Assembly (NCBI GenBank): GCA_017562135.1
Contig: QEYB01000158.1
Location: 124,001-188,000, forward strand
DNA: 64,000 nucleotides
Origin: Dipylidium caninum
Lineage: Eukaryota > Platyhelminthes > Cestoda > Cyclophyllidea > Dipylidiidae
Direction of reading: 5' to 3'
Shown: in pieces, positions 1-12,209 of the stretch
Position numbering within the stretch: the first letter of the stretch is position 1
How the letters are laid out: each line of letters opens with the position of its first letter
Notes under the pieces: model-generated
What the model saw: the letters and a program-made list of their open reading frames with translations, nothing else
What the model was told of the DNA's origin: nothing
The model's database searches: none
Position numbers and translations under genes: made by a program

Positions 1-1210
1 GCGCGTCTAGCACCGAGATAGCCTTCGAGATGAGGGGGTTGTTGTTGCCATAACACATGGTTTGGAATCCTTTTCGGCAAATACCACGACTCCTCTGTGA
101 TCTGCCTTGCGAGAACGGAATTGACCCCCGCAGGTGGACTGGTGCGGTGCCCGCGAAGTGCCCTACCCTGACCTGAAACACAAAAGATTGCCTCTCCCAT
201 CGTCTCGGTCTCATTCGCCATTCCCACCTTCTCCTCTTCCCCCTACTTGGAAGGTGAAATTTTCCAAATCGAACTCCTCCCACACACCACCACCGCCACT
301 GACACCTGCCCGCGGTTACCCCAACGCACGAATTGGAACGCTCAACAAAATTTCCCCCCCCCACACTTCCTCCCGGACACAACCTACGTTCCCCAATGAC
401 TACGAGCGATGTGAGTGTGTATGTGTGTGTTACGGGGTGTTGACAACGAGTGCACAGGACGTTTCCGTTTGAAAAGACGGCCCCACACGCGCGGTGAGCC
501 TGCCTGCTCGCGCAGCTCTGAACTCAGCCACACTCTACACGCGAAAGTGATAACCACGTGTGCAGTGTTTTGCTTTAAGAGTCAACGACTATCATGAGCG
601 AGGCCCTTGAAAGCATCTCAGAAAGGCCGTGTGTGTCGAGGGCGGTATGGAGGCAATCGCACGATGAGCAATGGCCCGCACGGGTGTGTAGACAGCGTCT
701 TCGCGCATCCTTCCGCTCTCTGCCCACCAGTGGGGGCGTGGAGCACGGCCAGATCATTTCTATAGGCCACGGATACTCAACTTCCTTCCCATGCGATGTG
801 GTTGAGGTCCATCAACCCTTTTCCGCCAATCCCTTCCAGAGGACTCCACTAGTGCCGAAAACATCAAGTGGCGGCCAGTGCTTGCCAGTTACTGCACCTT
901 CTCTTCCATGACAGTTGGACATTCTGCGTGCGCGAGCACAGCCTCCCGAGTTGCTTCCTACCTCGTCCATCTCGTGGGCAGTTCACTTTGACCACCACTT
1001 CATGCATTTTCCTCTCCTCCCTCGTTCACTTCCTCACATCCGCACCTCATCGTTTCAAACGACCTCACGCCACGCCACCCCCACCCACACATGCCCCCCT
1101 GCGAAGATGCTTCTCTCAACAATGTATTTTCTTTACGTACATACTTGGTGCTACAAACACGACAGGCTGGCCACGGTGGGTGACGGCATAAAAACGGGCA
1201 CCCAACTTTG

Positions 1211-1256
1211 AGGGGGTAGGAGGAGGGGGAGGAGGAGGAGGAGTAGGAGGAGGCTG
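1211..1256 (+). repeat. Purine-rich AGG/GGA tract
   Basis: This is an imperfect run of GGA, AGG and GTA triplets. It is a simple-sequence tract with no sign of coding use. Confidence 0.8.
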
Positions 1257-1599
1257 TGAGAGGCGGGTGGCGGTGGCAGTGGCGGAGGCGACCAGAGGGG
1301 TGTGAGGGGTGCGGGTGCGGGAGAGGAGGCGAGAAGGATGGGACAAAGCAGGAGGGTGATCGGGGCGGCGGCAGGGCGAGGCGGGCGGGAAAATGAGGCC
1401 AAATCCGTGGCCATGTGCTTCAGAAGGAGGTTTGACGATTTGGCCATGAAGGCATCTTTCCTCGGACTCGTCGTCTGGCCCTGCCCGTTAATCGTTCCCC
1501 TCGTCTTTGGTCGTATAAAATTGGGATGATGATGGTCTTCTCAGAGCCTTTCACATTTCTCCGTGTGAAGGCGACGATGAGGTTTCACGCAGTCTGCCG

Positions 1600-1624
1600 C
1601 CCCCCCCCCCCCCCCCCCCCCCCC
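1600..1624 (+). repeat. Poly-C homopolymer of 25 bases
   Basis: This is an uninterrupted run of C followed by further C-rich sequence to about 1660. Runs of this length are prone to sequencing and assembly length error, so nearby coordinates may be off by a few bases. Confidence 0.85.
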
Positions 1625-2807
1625 TCCCGCCCCCCACCACCCCCCCCGCGCCCCTCGGCTTCCCCCGTCCACCGACCGGCACCCCGTTAGAGCGATCATT
1701 CCAACCGCTCCCGCTCGCGTAGGCAGCATTCTGTTCTTTCACGGCAGGCGTTGTGAAGCAGCAAGCGCTGCATTGCCAAGTATCCTGTGAAGCAGTATTT
1801 CCACATATGTTACAAAATCGCGCAGGCCTTTGCCTAACAGTGATTTGGCCGGTACTCCTTCCTCCACCTCCCACCTCCACATCCACATCCACTCCCATCT
1901 CACCTCCTCGTCGTCCTTCTCGTTCCTTGTAGCCAGGGCCCATAGGCCGTCGTCTTCGTCTTCGGTCTGTAGCCGTCCTAGCCCTCGTGCCTCGTCCGTA
2001 CCCGTTTAGTCGGCTTGCTATGGAGGCGAGATATCGGTGGGCGTCTCTGGTCTTCGCTGCTCCAGTCCTCCGAATCATCGAGGCAGAACGCGACACCGCT
2101 CCGTGGTGCCTCCGCGTCCTCACGTGTCGGTCGTGTTTTGGAGTCATAAATGTAGACAGGATAGTAGTTTGACAATGTCAGACAATCGCCGCAAGTCAGT
2201 AGGTGATTCAGATCCCTCGAGTGGCCATCGCACCGTCTGTGATGAAACTATGGAGCAACAAAACGTGGCCGGCGTTTAAATGGTCGCTTAACATTCGACT
2301 GACGCATGGACGTGGTGATTCGAGGACGTTTGACAGGCCAACGGGAAGGTGAAGCCTTGAGGAAGATGGCCAATGAGTGCGTGACTCCGGTCCCGAGGGC
2401 GACATGTGGGAGGTGGTGAAACGAAGAGGGTGGGGGCGAATTTCCCCAAGTGTTCGAATGACAACTCGTTTGTTCTGCTTTTGCGTCCATATTCACTTGG
2501 AATTTGTAGAAGATGACCAGGTGCTCTGTGCTCCACTCAAATCTGTCCACATTCTCCTTTGTCTACGTCCTTACGACACTATGCCTGAACGTGTCACCAC
2601 TACGCCCGTAGATAAAACTAGGTGCCAAATACGCGCCATCTCGAAGCTGCTCAGCATTGGTCGGCCACGTGTTTGCTTGGCCGTCCTCACGCCAAAGCCT
2701 GAGATCACCCACTCTTTCCACTGGATACCACGTTGCCTTAACGCTGTCCCGCATGACGAATGTGGTTGAGATGACGGTCCATTCGTTGGATGGTGTGGCA
2801 TTCCACT

Positions 2808-2836
2808 ACTACCTCCTACCTCCTACCTCCTACTTC
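2808..2836 (+). repeat. ACCTCCT microsatellite
   Basis: The seven-base unit ACCTCCT repeats about four times and then decays into CT-rich sequence. Confidence 0.8.
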
Positions 2837-3117
2837 CCCTCTCTTCCCATCGCCTCCACACAACGGGCGGAGTCCACACAACGCTTAGACGGCTGTGAGA
2901 CAGGTGACAGTGGCTAATAGCACAGGATTGCGTGGTGTTGCTTCTTCACTTCTTGCTACCCTTATTTTCATTCAACACAGTCAAGGTGAATTTTGCGCTG
3001 GCGGGGAGTGTTTCACCAATCGCAATCGAGGCTCGCGCTGATTGGTCAATGGCAATCGTGTGTTTGCTGCGCCCTGAAGACGCTGATCAGAACGAGCGCA
3101 AGAATTCCCTCCCATGC

Positions 3118-3336
3118 GCGTGATCGCGCGCGATTGCAAAGGACTCGCAGCTTGGTGATCTCGAACACAATACCCTGCAGACGGTAAAGCCAGTACGAGG
3201 GATTGTCGTGCTTCCACTTGGCTGACGTTTCTCCATACTGCAACAAGGAAGAGAGAAGAGAGTGATGATTGCCGACCAAGCCACTTCGTCGCGTGGCGAG
3301 GGATAGCGGGTGTCCACGCAAATGGCTCTCAAATTG
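3118..3336 (-). CDS. Candidate exon pair of an unidentified protein
   Basis: On the minus strand an AG acceptor precedes 3336, and an open frame begins with QFESHLRGHPLSLATRR and meets a GT at 3276-3275. A second acceptor with a pyrimidine tract precedes 3237. It is followed by an open frame starting YGETSAKWKHDNPSYWLYR and continuing with GIVFEITKLRVL. The peptides look like ordinary globular protein, unlike the low-complexity frames around them. I do not recognise the family. The right-hand end of the second piece is unclear and no further exons were linked, so this may be a gene fragment. Confidence 0.3.
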
Positions 3337-3642
3337 CTCGCCCTCAGCACAAGAGTTAGAATGGCTCTCTGCCACGAGGTAGGATTGGCAGAGTGTGGAG
3401 TGGTGTAGGCGTGGAGGCATTATTCGCAGTTGACCTCTGGTGCCGCGCTGTCGCCCAAGGTTCGCATTGAGGCCTTGTCAATGAGGCGACGTGACAGCGT
3501 GTGATCCACACTCATTTAGTAGGTCACACACACAACACACACACGCAGCCTTGGATGTATTGGCGTAGTAAAATGTCCGGTTCGAACGCCAGTGACTCAC
3601 TGCTCGACCTTTCAACTCAGAGAGGGAGAGTTAATTCTTCTC

Positions 3643-3730
3643 GGCCATCGCCATCGCCATCGCCAAGGCCACCGCATCAGCCACCGCCACCGCCACCGTC
3701 ACCGTCACCGTCACCGTCACCGCCTCCACC
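3643..3730 (+). repeat. Compound hexamer microsatellite
   Basis: Units of CATCGC, CCACCG and CACCGT follow one another, giving a compound six-base tandem repeat. All frames stay open across it, so the frames reported by simple translation here are artefacts of the repeat. Confidence 0.85.
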
Positions 3731-3914
3731 CATCCCAGCCCCCCTCCGACATCGCAACACACCGTAGCGATTATTCCCGAACTGACGACCCTCTCTGCTC
3801 GCCTCTCCCGCCCCTCTACGCGATGATAACGAGGTGTGTGTGAGTGTATTTGCGTTGAGAGGCCACACTGCATGAGTGTGATAATCTATGTGGGGCTCCT
3901 GCTGGGTTTGGAGG

Positions 3915-6790
3915 AGCGTCGGCACCGAGAAAGCAACCGAGATGAACTCCGTTGTGATGCACGGCTTGGAAAGAGATTGACCTGTTGTTGGCCTGTTAAG
4001 CTCTCCTCGACTCTCTGTGATCTGCCGCGAGAACGCTGCTCCCAACTGCAGATTCACTAGTGCCGACAATCCGGCGGTGAGCATGGAAACAGGACTGCGT
4101 CTGCCCTTTGTCTGTCTCATTCGCCATTCCCCACATTTTCATCATTCCCGTCTACTTTGGAGGTGGTATTCGTCGAGAGGTACGAGGAGTCGGTGTTCTC
4201 GACCTTCAACGTACCACTTCCAAAACAACAATTTTCGCCTCCCCATCCCCCGCCCAAAAAACCCCACCCACCCCACTCCAACCGCCCCACCACCCCCAGC
4301 TACGTTTCCCAATTGACAATTCATGTCGCTTTGGGGTTGCGTCAGAGCGATGAAGTGGAGTTGGTGCGAGAAATGGACCTACGAAGGAAATACAGCCAAC
4401 ACGGAAGGTAGAATGAAAAGGAGGTAAAGTGGAAGGTGGAGTAGATGAATTGGTTTATTCTTTTGTCCTCGATGGAGGCGCAGTGGACGGCGGCAGAGAT
4501 ACAGAATGTTCGCGGGAGAGGGGGGCAGGAGTGAGGTGAGAGGGTACGCGAACGGTGCACATCCGTTCGATGGTCAGCGCCGCCACCCTCGGGCCGCGAG
4601 TGTCTGCGTGCGTGAGAGCTGCGTGCGTGGTGCGCGCCAGTGCCTGCTGCTTTCGTTGGCAGGGAGTGACTTGTTTGGAGATGCTGCTCCTCCTGGTGCG
4701 AGTGAGTAATGCTCCTCCTCCTCCTCCTGGTGAGGGTGCAAGTGAGGCGGATGGACGAGGTGGCGAGCGGCTTGCACTGCCATCGCCGTTCGAATAGTCG
4801 GAAGACGCCCCCATCCACTCTATCACGACTGTTGCGCCGGGAATGTTGAGAAAAGCGCCGTGGAAGCATGCTGTGTGGGGTGTGCGTTCAGGAACATTTT
4901 AGTGGGGGAGCGCGAGTGGTTTCTGCCCGCAGGGCGCAGTTGACGGTGTGGACCCGAAAAGGCGTGCGGTGAGAGGCTGAATGCTGACGCAGTTGAGTCG
5001 ATTAGGTGTTAGGAGACTCGAGCGAAGCAGAAGGATTATGCTAAATCTCGGTGCTTATGCAGTGAATTAAGTCAAGGCATTAATCTACTCATTGGCATCA
5101 GTAGCATTGCCCACCCGTTCCTGCAGAGCGAGGTAGTGACTGTATTTGCGTTGTCAGCTACTTTCCCCAACCAACGTGACGCGAGAACTGAGCAGACAGA
5201 TGAGTACATGTGAAGGAAAAGTGAACTCGCGTGCTACGAGGTGTCCACTACGTCTGCACACGCGTTTCCGTGTGAACAGACCGCGCCACACGAGCAGGTG
5301 GTCGGCGGGGGCCTCTGATCCTCCCTGCGGAGCACACCTCTTCCGGTGACTCGGGGTTTGGCCACAGAGACCGAGTGGCTGGCGTGCACTAAGCGATTAG
5401 TCGAAAGCTTTGTTGAGGGTCGTGACCCGACGAGCACTGGCCGTCGCGTCTTCGCCGCTGTTTTGTGACATGGGGAGGCGCGAATTTGGCACCGCTGAAT
5501 GCGACAGCGTCAGACATCGGCATTGAAGGGAGGAATTTGCCACGTTTGTCTGGGGACGCAGTGTGAGGGTAGCGCCACACGACGGGAGCGCTGCTCAGAC
5601 TGTCTCCCGTTTTGCTGCCTTCCTGTCCATCTCGTGGGCAGTCACTTTGCCCACCATTTCGTGCATTTCCTCTCCTCGCTCGCCAGTTCTTCCACGTCTC
5701 CGCCTCATTTCAACGCCTCACGCACACCCACACACACACTTCCACACCATCCAAAATCCCTTCTCCTCACAATGATTTTTACATGCAACTGGAGTAAAGT
5801 ACAGAGTTTACCAGAATAACAGAGGAAACCCTCTCCCAGTTAATCGTCAATTCATGAAATTGGGTTTAAAAAGACAGACTTTTGACCGGCAAAAGAGCGA
5901 ACGTTTGTGTCAAGGACAATTGTCAATTCATTCGACTTAGACGGCTGCTTGTCCGAGGGTGAGTCCGAACGTTGCGGTTGTGGTGTCTCCACCTATTGCA
6001 CCGGTTCACCTGGCTGCTTCTTCCTCTCTTCTCTGCCAAATTTAGTGGCGCTCCTTTTCAGAGCCTTCAAAATTTTCATTGTGAAGTCGACGACACAACC
6101 GCCGTCTGCGTAGAGACGATTCACCTCCGCTCGACAGCAACCGTTCTGCATGCAGGAAGAGAAGCATCAAGCGCTGCATGTCGACGATTCTCTGAACAAA
6201 CGAGTCGAGGAATACTATAACGTCGTACAAGTTATTCTCAGTCATCTCGCCAATTTCGTCATTCTCGTCCTTGGTCGCCTGTGCAAGAGTCCATTCGACG
6301 TGGACGCGTCAATCCGAGCTTGTCGAGTTATCCGTAACATGGGAAGGATGATAACGACATGGTGGGGTCCTCAGTGTCGACATCCTGGGGCCAAGGAATA
6401 TGTGAACCAAAAGGATCTCTTACCAGAGCGGCCATTTGCTTCACTTCCGCTACTTAGTAGATATTTCCAGTTTGCCGTCACGTTGTGGGAGGCGGGATGT
6501 CCGCACGTACCGTCGGTGGCGAACTATGACAGCAAACTAAAAAATGGCCGGCGTTCAGGGAGGGGTGGCTGGTATTCGATGGATGGTGGTGAGACGTCAG
6601 ACGTCCAAGCGCCAATGAGAGGGCGACCTTGGGGATGACAACAAATAATCGCGTGACTGGGGTCAGAGGGCGTTTGGAGGTTGGACGGGGTGTGGGGGTG
6701 GCTGTGGGTGGAGGAGCGCGGAAGTCGTCGAATGCCGAATGTAAACCCGTTCGTTTTGCTCTCGCGTTCATATGCCATCCGAAGGTGGAG
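3915..6790. repeat. Segmental duplication, copy B
   Basis: This is the second copy of the segment at 1-2500, in the same orientation. The clearest block is 5622-5800 against 961-1160, which shares a long pyrimidine-rich stretch containing the words CCATCTCGTGGGCAGT and CCTCTCCTC. Spacing between the early blocks is about 0.85 kb larger here than in copy A. This suggests an insertion between about 4320 and 5240 in this copy or a deletion in the other. No coding potential is clearly conserved between the copies. Confidence 0.65.
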
Positions 6791-9062
6791 ACACTGACGT
6801 GGAGACTTTGTACGAGAACTCAAATGCGGCTCTGTTTTGGCGGCGTTCCTTCGTTTCGACCAATGCTTGTCAGTTGCACGAGTCAACGAGGCGACGTTGG
6901 TGACAAGAGGGCCAGTCAGCCGAGTGATTAAAGCGCCTCGGTTGACTCGACGTGAGGCGGCTGTCACGACCGTCTCGTAGGCTTTGAGCGGATAGGTGAA
7001 GGGGCGGAAAAGGCGAAACAGACCGACAGGGCAGACGCGGCCTTCGTCTTGATCAAGCGGACGCCAGTGCGTAGGACCCACGCTCATTGACGGGGAAGTC
7101 AATGGTTGGTGTGGAGTAGGGGCTAAAGAAGGGGTGGAGTGACGAGAAGAAGGCAGAAGGACGACAATGAGAACGTAGAAAGGTCCGCTGCCATAGCACT
7201 TTGGTGGTCACCCTGCGAGCACGATGGCCGCTGGTGGGAGGCATCGCAGTCGACAGATTGACCTTCGCATTCGTTGCTGAGTGTCTCCACGTCACGCGAG
7301 GTCGCATGACTCACTTCATCTAGGATTTGGCCTCTAACCCGCCAACCCACCGTATCACCGCCCCTCCCCCCCCCACCACCACCACCACCGCCTCATTAGC
7401 CAGACAGAGATGTTAGAGGCCGGAGTGTGTTATACCCTGACAACGGATGCTCAAGAGCTGTGCCACGACGAGGGATGAGAAAATCGTCGAAAGGAGTACG
7501 TTGGCAGGCGATGTGATGCTGCGAGGGGAGAGTGTTCGCTGGAGTGCTGCTGCGATTGCTGCACCCTCTGTCGGCATCGTTAAAGGTTGAGAATGAGGGG
7601 AAGGTGGACTGGGAGGGGGCTGCAAAACCCCGTCGAAGGTGGTTGGGACGCAACACGAGGGCGTCCTTCCTCGGCCCGCGTCTCGGTCCTCCGACAGCGG
7701 CCTCCGGCCTGGCAGGTGGCGGTGGAGAGGCGCGAGAGGAAGCCATTTTATTGCAAACTAATTGTGGTGTGGGAATATAGTACTTGAAATGTATTAGTAA
7801 CAAGGGTGAGCGGCGCCTCCTTTTGAGTGGTGAAACTCGCACTAAAACGGAAGGTCGTACCGACTCTCACCACACGACGGTCACTCCTGGGACTCGATGG
7901 CTTACTGCAGTGCCGAGGATGGCTCCTGACTCCAGCAGGCGTGCGTGCGTGCAGACGGAGACTCAGGCAGATGAGACGAGCTCAACCTGCTACGAGGTTA
8001 ACTAAAATGGTGAAGATTTAGGGTGGCCGAGGCAGTGGTCACCTGTGCCTCCACACTGAATCCTTCTGACATCCCAAGTTCCACGTTATCGAGTGGTATT
8101 TTTGGATGAATTTTTTCGCAGCCAGGATATGCCTCGGTTTCCGACGGGCATTCAGTTGAATTTCAAGGCCATTCGCGTAGACAACAGGACGAAGACTCGT
8201 GGAGGCTTGATATCATTCCACCTTTTTAATGTTCAGCGGTGATTCGGAGCTTTGGGCTCACAGCTTCGTGAAGGGCCGCAAATACTACTTAGCGTTCCTC
8301 TTTCCTTGCCGAAGGCGAGACGGGTGCCCCGTCAACGTTGGCATAAGTCACGTTCCCCTCGCCCCTGAGTCGAACGGCACGGAAGACCCGAGTTGACTGG
8401 CAAAATCCCACGTGTGAGTGATCAGTTGAAGGAGGACCTTGACAATCAGTGCTTGTGCAACTTTTGGCCTCAGACGAGGGTGAGTGGAACACCCTGAATT
8501 CGGGTCTGGGCTTCCTAACCGCTCCAAGTTACGCGAGGGCTCTTCATGACCAGTGCAGCACCATCTCATCCCCGATTGGAGCACTTTGTGCTCGACGCAT
8601 CCGTGAACGAGCCGAGCCACAGTCGAATAATTTGCCCTCTGATCAAAAGATGACTTCGTCTGCGGTTCTCCCGGAAGCGGTCACGCATTCACTTGGCTTC
8701 TCTGGGTTGAGGACTGCTGACGTCGTCGAGCTTGGCATCGCAGAGCAGTTCAACAGACGCTTTAGCAAAATGGGTTTCGTCAAGGCGTGTCTCGAAGAGG
8801 ACCACGGACCTATGCGGATACCGACAGTGGATTCCGATGCATGCACCGAACTAATCGGGACCACTGGGGTCCAAACTTGCGGGCAAAGATGGTTTCATAG
8901 ATTCCATGCTAATCATTATAAAAAGCCTAGTTTTGCCCATAAATGATGCTGTTTACGCCTTCCGTCCATTCACTTTAGATTCAGACTCTGACCACCATGC
9001 TTTTCGAACCGCGGGGGGTTGAGATCCGCCACACTGTGCGTTGGACGAGGAGTCAGAGTTTG

Positions 9063-9123
9063 CGGAGGAGGCTGCTCTCGCCAAATTATGCCTTCGTGCG
9101 AAGCACACGTGGAGGTGCCTCTG
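9063..9123. repeat. Local duplication, copy 1
   Basis: This stretch of about 60 bases recurs at 9331-9392 in the same orientation with scattered substitutions and no obvious indel in the core. On the minus strand both copies read in one frame as GTS-x-CAS-x-EG-x-IWR-x-QPPP. That could mean a repeated coding motif, or simply common descent of non-coding DNA. Confidence 0.7.
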
Positions 9124-9330
9124 ACTCCTGCTCCATTTCCGTCCTCGACCGCGTGTTGCGGCTCACCTCCGATCAAACTCCCGACAGGCCGTGGACAGTC
9201 GCGGTCAATGCCATCGACAGCGGATCGTAGGGCGATACGATGGACAGTATGAATGTCGCCCGAACTGCCTCCTCCGGACCATTCTAACGCTTCCTGTCAT
9301 CGCCACCGTCATCAGCGCGGCGGGTGGAGA

Positions 9331-9392
9331 AGGAGGAGGTTGGTCTCGCCAAATTCTGCCTTCGAGCGAAGCGCACGCGGAGGTGCCGCTGG
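9331..9392. repeat. Local duplication, copy 2
   Basis: This is the partner of 9063-9123, about 270 bases away. The shared core includes CTCGCCAAATT and GCGAAGC. Similarity fades outside the core. Confidence 0.7.
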
Positions 9393-9849
9393 CTCGGTTC
9401 GGTCTCCATCTTCGGCCGCCGCTCAATTCCCCGCGGCGGAGCTCTTGCTTGCCCTCCAGGGCTACTCGCCGGGAGGCGGCGGGGCATTTGAGGCGAGGCT
9501 GCTGAAAAGGTCTTTACGTGGGCTGCGTGTACTTGCGTGACTTTATTAGCCTTCCCGTGAGGGCGGAGTGGCACCGGGGGCTGTCTTTCTCCCACCGGTG
9601 CACACGCACCCAACTCGAGCCTCCTCACGACTGTCAAGCGCCAGCCAAGCGGCACACTAACTGCCGCACTTGGGCTCGTGGGGAAAGTGCCTGAGTCCCC
9701 GTTCAGGGCTCAGTCCGAGGACTACTTCACCTCCCACGTCCACTTTGGCCAAAGCTGCAACCGGCGAACTTTCTTTGTCATCGACAGCTTGTCGCAGAGC
9801 GACCTCATTGATGATTGACCAACAGATCCAATGCCCATCATCATCATCA

Positions 9850-10317
9850 TCATCTTATTTCAAATGCGAGGATGCTGTGAGGTACACCGGAGAGTTGGGA
9901 GGCGACCAGAGGTCGACGGATTAGAAGGGATGAGCTGAACGAGTCGTTAGTCCTCCCCAGATTTGACAGTGCGTTGCGAGTTCCTTCGCTCAAAGTATCT
10001 CGAATCAGTCTAAACTCGCTCATTTGAATCTGTGGGGTCACTGGTCCACTCCTCCTTCTCCTCTCGCCCCTCCTGTCAGCAGTCTCAATTGGCGGCGGGC
10101 CTCTGCCGTCCACGAATCCCTTCATTAGCCGTGAACGATGACTCTTCGTGTTGGCTTCCAAGTGACGGGAAACGAGCTTCTCATTGAGGTATAACTGCGG
10201 CTTCCAGTCTCTTGCCTTGTTCGGGTTTGAGGAAGCCCCGTGCTGCGCGAAGGAGGGAGCAGAGGTGGAGGAACTCGACGCGCAGAAAAATCGTGGGAAC
10301 GCGAGACACTGCCCCAC
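9850..10317 (-). CDS. Coding-like open frame, unidentified
   Basis: A minus-strand frame of about 155 codons reads as plausible protein in its middle part, with the segments DWKPQLYLNEKLVSRHLEAN, SRLMKGFVDGRGPPPIE and MSEFRLIRDTLSEGTRNAL. It has a basic arginine-rich linker and no TM segment. The start is arbitrary because the first residues are low complexity, and a GT donor in the string CTCTCCGGTGTACC could end an exon near 9900. I do not recognise a family, and no neighbouring exon was linked with confidence. Confidence 0.3.
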   Translation of the reverse strand: MGQCLAFPRFFCASSSSTSAPSFAQHGASSNPNKARDWKPQLYLNEKLVSRHLEANTKSHRSRLMKGFVDGRGPPPIETADRRGERRRRSGPVTPQIQMSEFRLIRDTLSEGTRNALSNLGRTNDSFSSSLLIRRPLVASQLSGVPHSILAFEIR

Positions 10318-11134
10318 AGACCGTCAGTGTGACTGTTGGACTTGGCCGTGCGTGGAGGAGGCCGTTTCACCTCTCGGATCTTATTTGTTCGAGGGTAGAA
10401 CAGAACATTCTAGGATGCTCGCCTAACACAACGCCTTTCGGACGGAAAAAACGCCACTAAGGAGGGGAAGGAGAAGGCGGGGGCGGGGGTGGACGAGGAA
10501 TCGATGAGTAAGAGAAGGGGGCGGAGATGAGGAGGATTTCTTACAGCCTTCTTCGATCACTCAAGCCTGTGCCTCATTATTTATTACACTCCAGAGGATG
10601 CTTACACTTCTCTTTTGCAATCATCTTTCAGGCAGCTGATGCACCTTTCGTGGAGCGGAGATACGAAATCCTTCTGCAACGCGTCAGACACGAACGTCAG
10701 CCTTTTGCGTCATAAGGTAGAGTTGTTAACGCAGGCGCCTGTCCACGTGCCAACGGTGGTGTGCGCAATAAAAAGACGAGACTGCGACGAAGTGTGTGAA
10801 TATACCAGTCGTGACTACTTATTCTCTAATGCGAAAAATTCGGTTAGCAGAGAGGCCGCAAAGGGGAAGCACTCACCTCAAAGGGCGGTGGGGGGCGGAA
10901 AGGAGAGAGAGAGCTGATTGGTTGGAATGGGGGAGAGGGGAAATACACGCCTCAGACGCGTGGAATGAGCCTGTCTCGGCGCCGAGGGGCTCTTTCCGTC
11001 AGAAGGCGACACCGTCGATGCCGACAGGTCTTCACACGCGCCCACCAAGCTGGCCTCACGGCCTGCACACGCGAAGCCATCGTCTCTGCCGCTCTGTGTG
11101 TGTGTGTGATGGCAGCCTTGTCTCTCACTTACCC

Positions 11135-11160
11135 AGTCAGTCAGTCAGTCAGTCAGTCAC
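11135..11160 (+). repeat. CAGT tetranucleotide microsatellite
   Basis: The unit CAGT repeats about six times without interruption. Confidence 0.85.
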
Positions 11161-12209
11161 CGTATGACACGTGAAAGGAGCCCTTTGAAGTGCTCTCAGA
11201 GCTGGGTGGGTGGAGGAGGGCGTCGAAGCGCTCTCTGCCTCTGCCTACTGGTAGTTTGGGGCGTGACGGAGTCGGTTGGGGGGGGGGGGCTGGGGGTGGG
11301 ATGTGGCTAGGTTAGACTTAGCAAATTTCAGTTAACGGAAAATTACTTGGCGTTCTGACAGACGACGTGTAATATGAGAGAACTTTATTTTGTACCATTT
11401 TCAGTACGTCGTTCTACTTAATTCCGGAAACACACAGAAGTGCATGCCAGCACCTCCTCCTTCTCCACCGTCGGCAGACATAAATTATTCTCCTGCCTCC
11501 TCTTGTCTCGCTGGAACGAGGCAATTCGACGCGGGACCACCCCGGAAGTGGATGATGGGCGAGGGGGGGGGACGGAGGCTTGGGAAGGGTATCCAAATGG
11601 GTGCCGCTTCGCCACGCTTCCAAGGCGTGAGGAGACAGGCAACGGTGCGAGGTTGAAGCCCTTTTGCGGCCACCGATTCGAGCGACGATTATTGACGTTC
11701 CATGAAACTCTGCACTCTTGGCACAGGCAGCATTTGCCGCTTTCTGTTTCAGTGCCAACGGCGAGGGCCTTCACTCAGCCCGACTAGGTCCCGCCGGTTG
11801 ATCAGGCGACAGTATGCAAGGTCGGAGAGGCGAGGACGGTCCTATCTCTCCCCATTCCGCGGTCTGCCCTCCAAACTCGTCCCTCCGACGTCCCTGCTCC
11901 GCTCATCAGCTGCCGGCGAGGGGCTCCTCGGAGGCTTCATCGTCCTTAGTAGGTGCGTCCAAATGCGGGGGAGTAGAAGAGATGCATCAAGCCGATTTGG
12001 CAGAGAGTGGGGCTGTTTGAGCCTCATTCTCTCGCCAAAGTGGTGAATTGACGGCTCAGAGCGGTCATAGTCGGTTGTGAAGGGCGGAGGGCGACGGAGA
12101 GCGGAGGAGGCCACTGCGAGGAGAGTGGAAGTCCACGGGCTGGTGACGGCCCTTCACCTTCACCGATTCTATAAGCCAAAAAGCCACTCGGTTGCATTAT
12201 TATACGTCA

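Larger units (their letters stand above)
1..2500. repeat. Segmental duplication, copy A
   Basis: Short diverged blocks in this segment recur in the same order in copy B (about 3915-6790). Examples are the block around 10-35 against 3925-3945, 90-118 against 4008-4036, 461-500 against 5255-5300, 961-1160 against 5622-5800, 1536-1580 against 6050-6100, 1745-1775 against 6155-6180, 2265-2290 against 6541-6560, and 2455-2490 against 6735-6775. Collinearity over eight blocks supports a real duplication, not chance similarity. The left edge probably continues beyond the window. Confidence 0.65.

Noticed and set aside
3643..3730. CRISPR-like or tandem repeat array
   Set aside because: The units are six bases with no spacers, so it is a microsatellite. 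The intron structure shows the window is eukaryotic.
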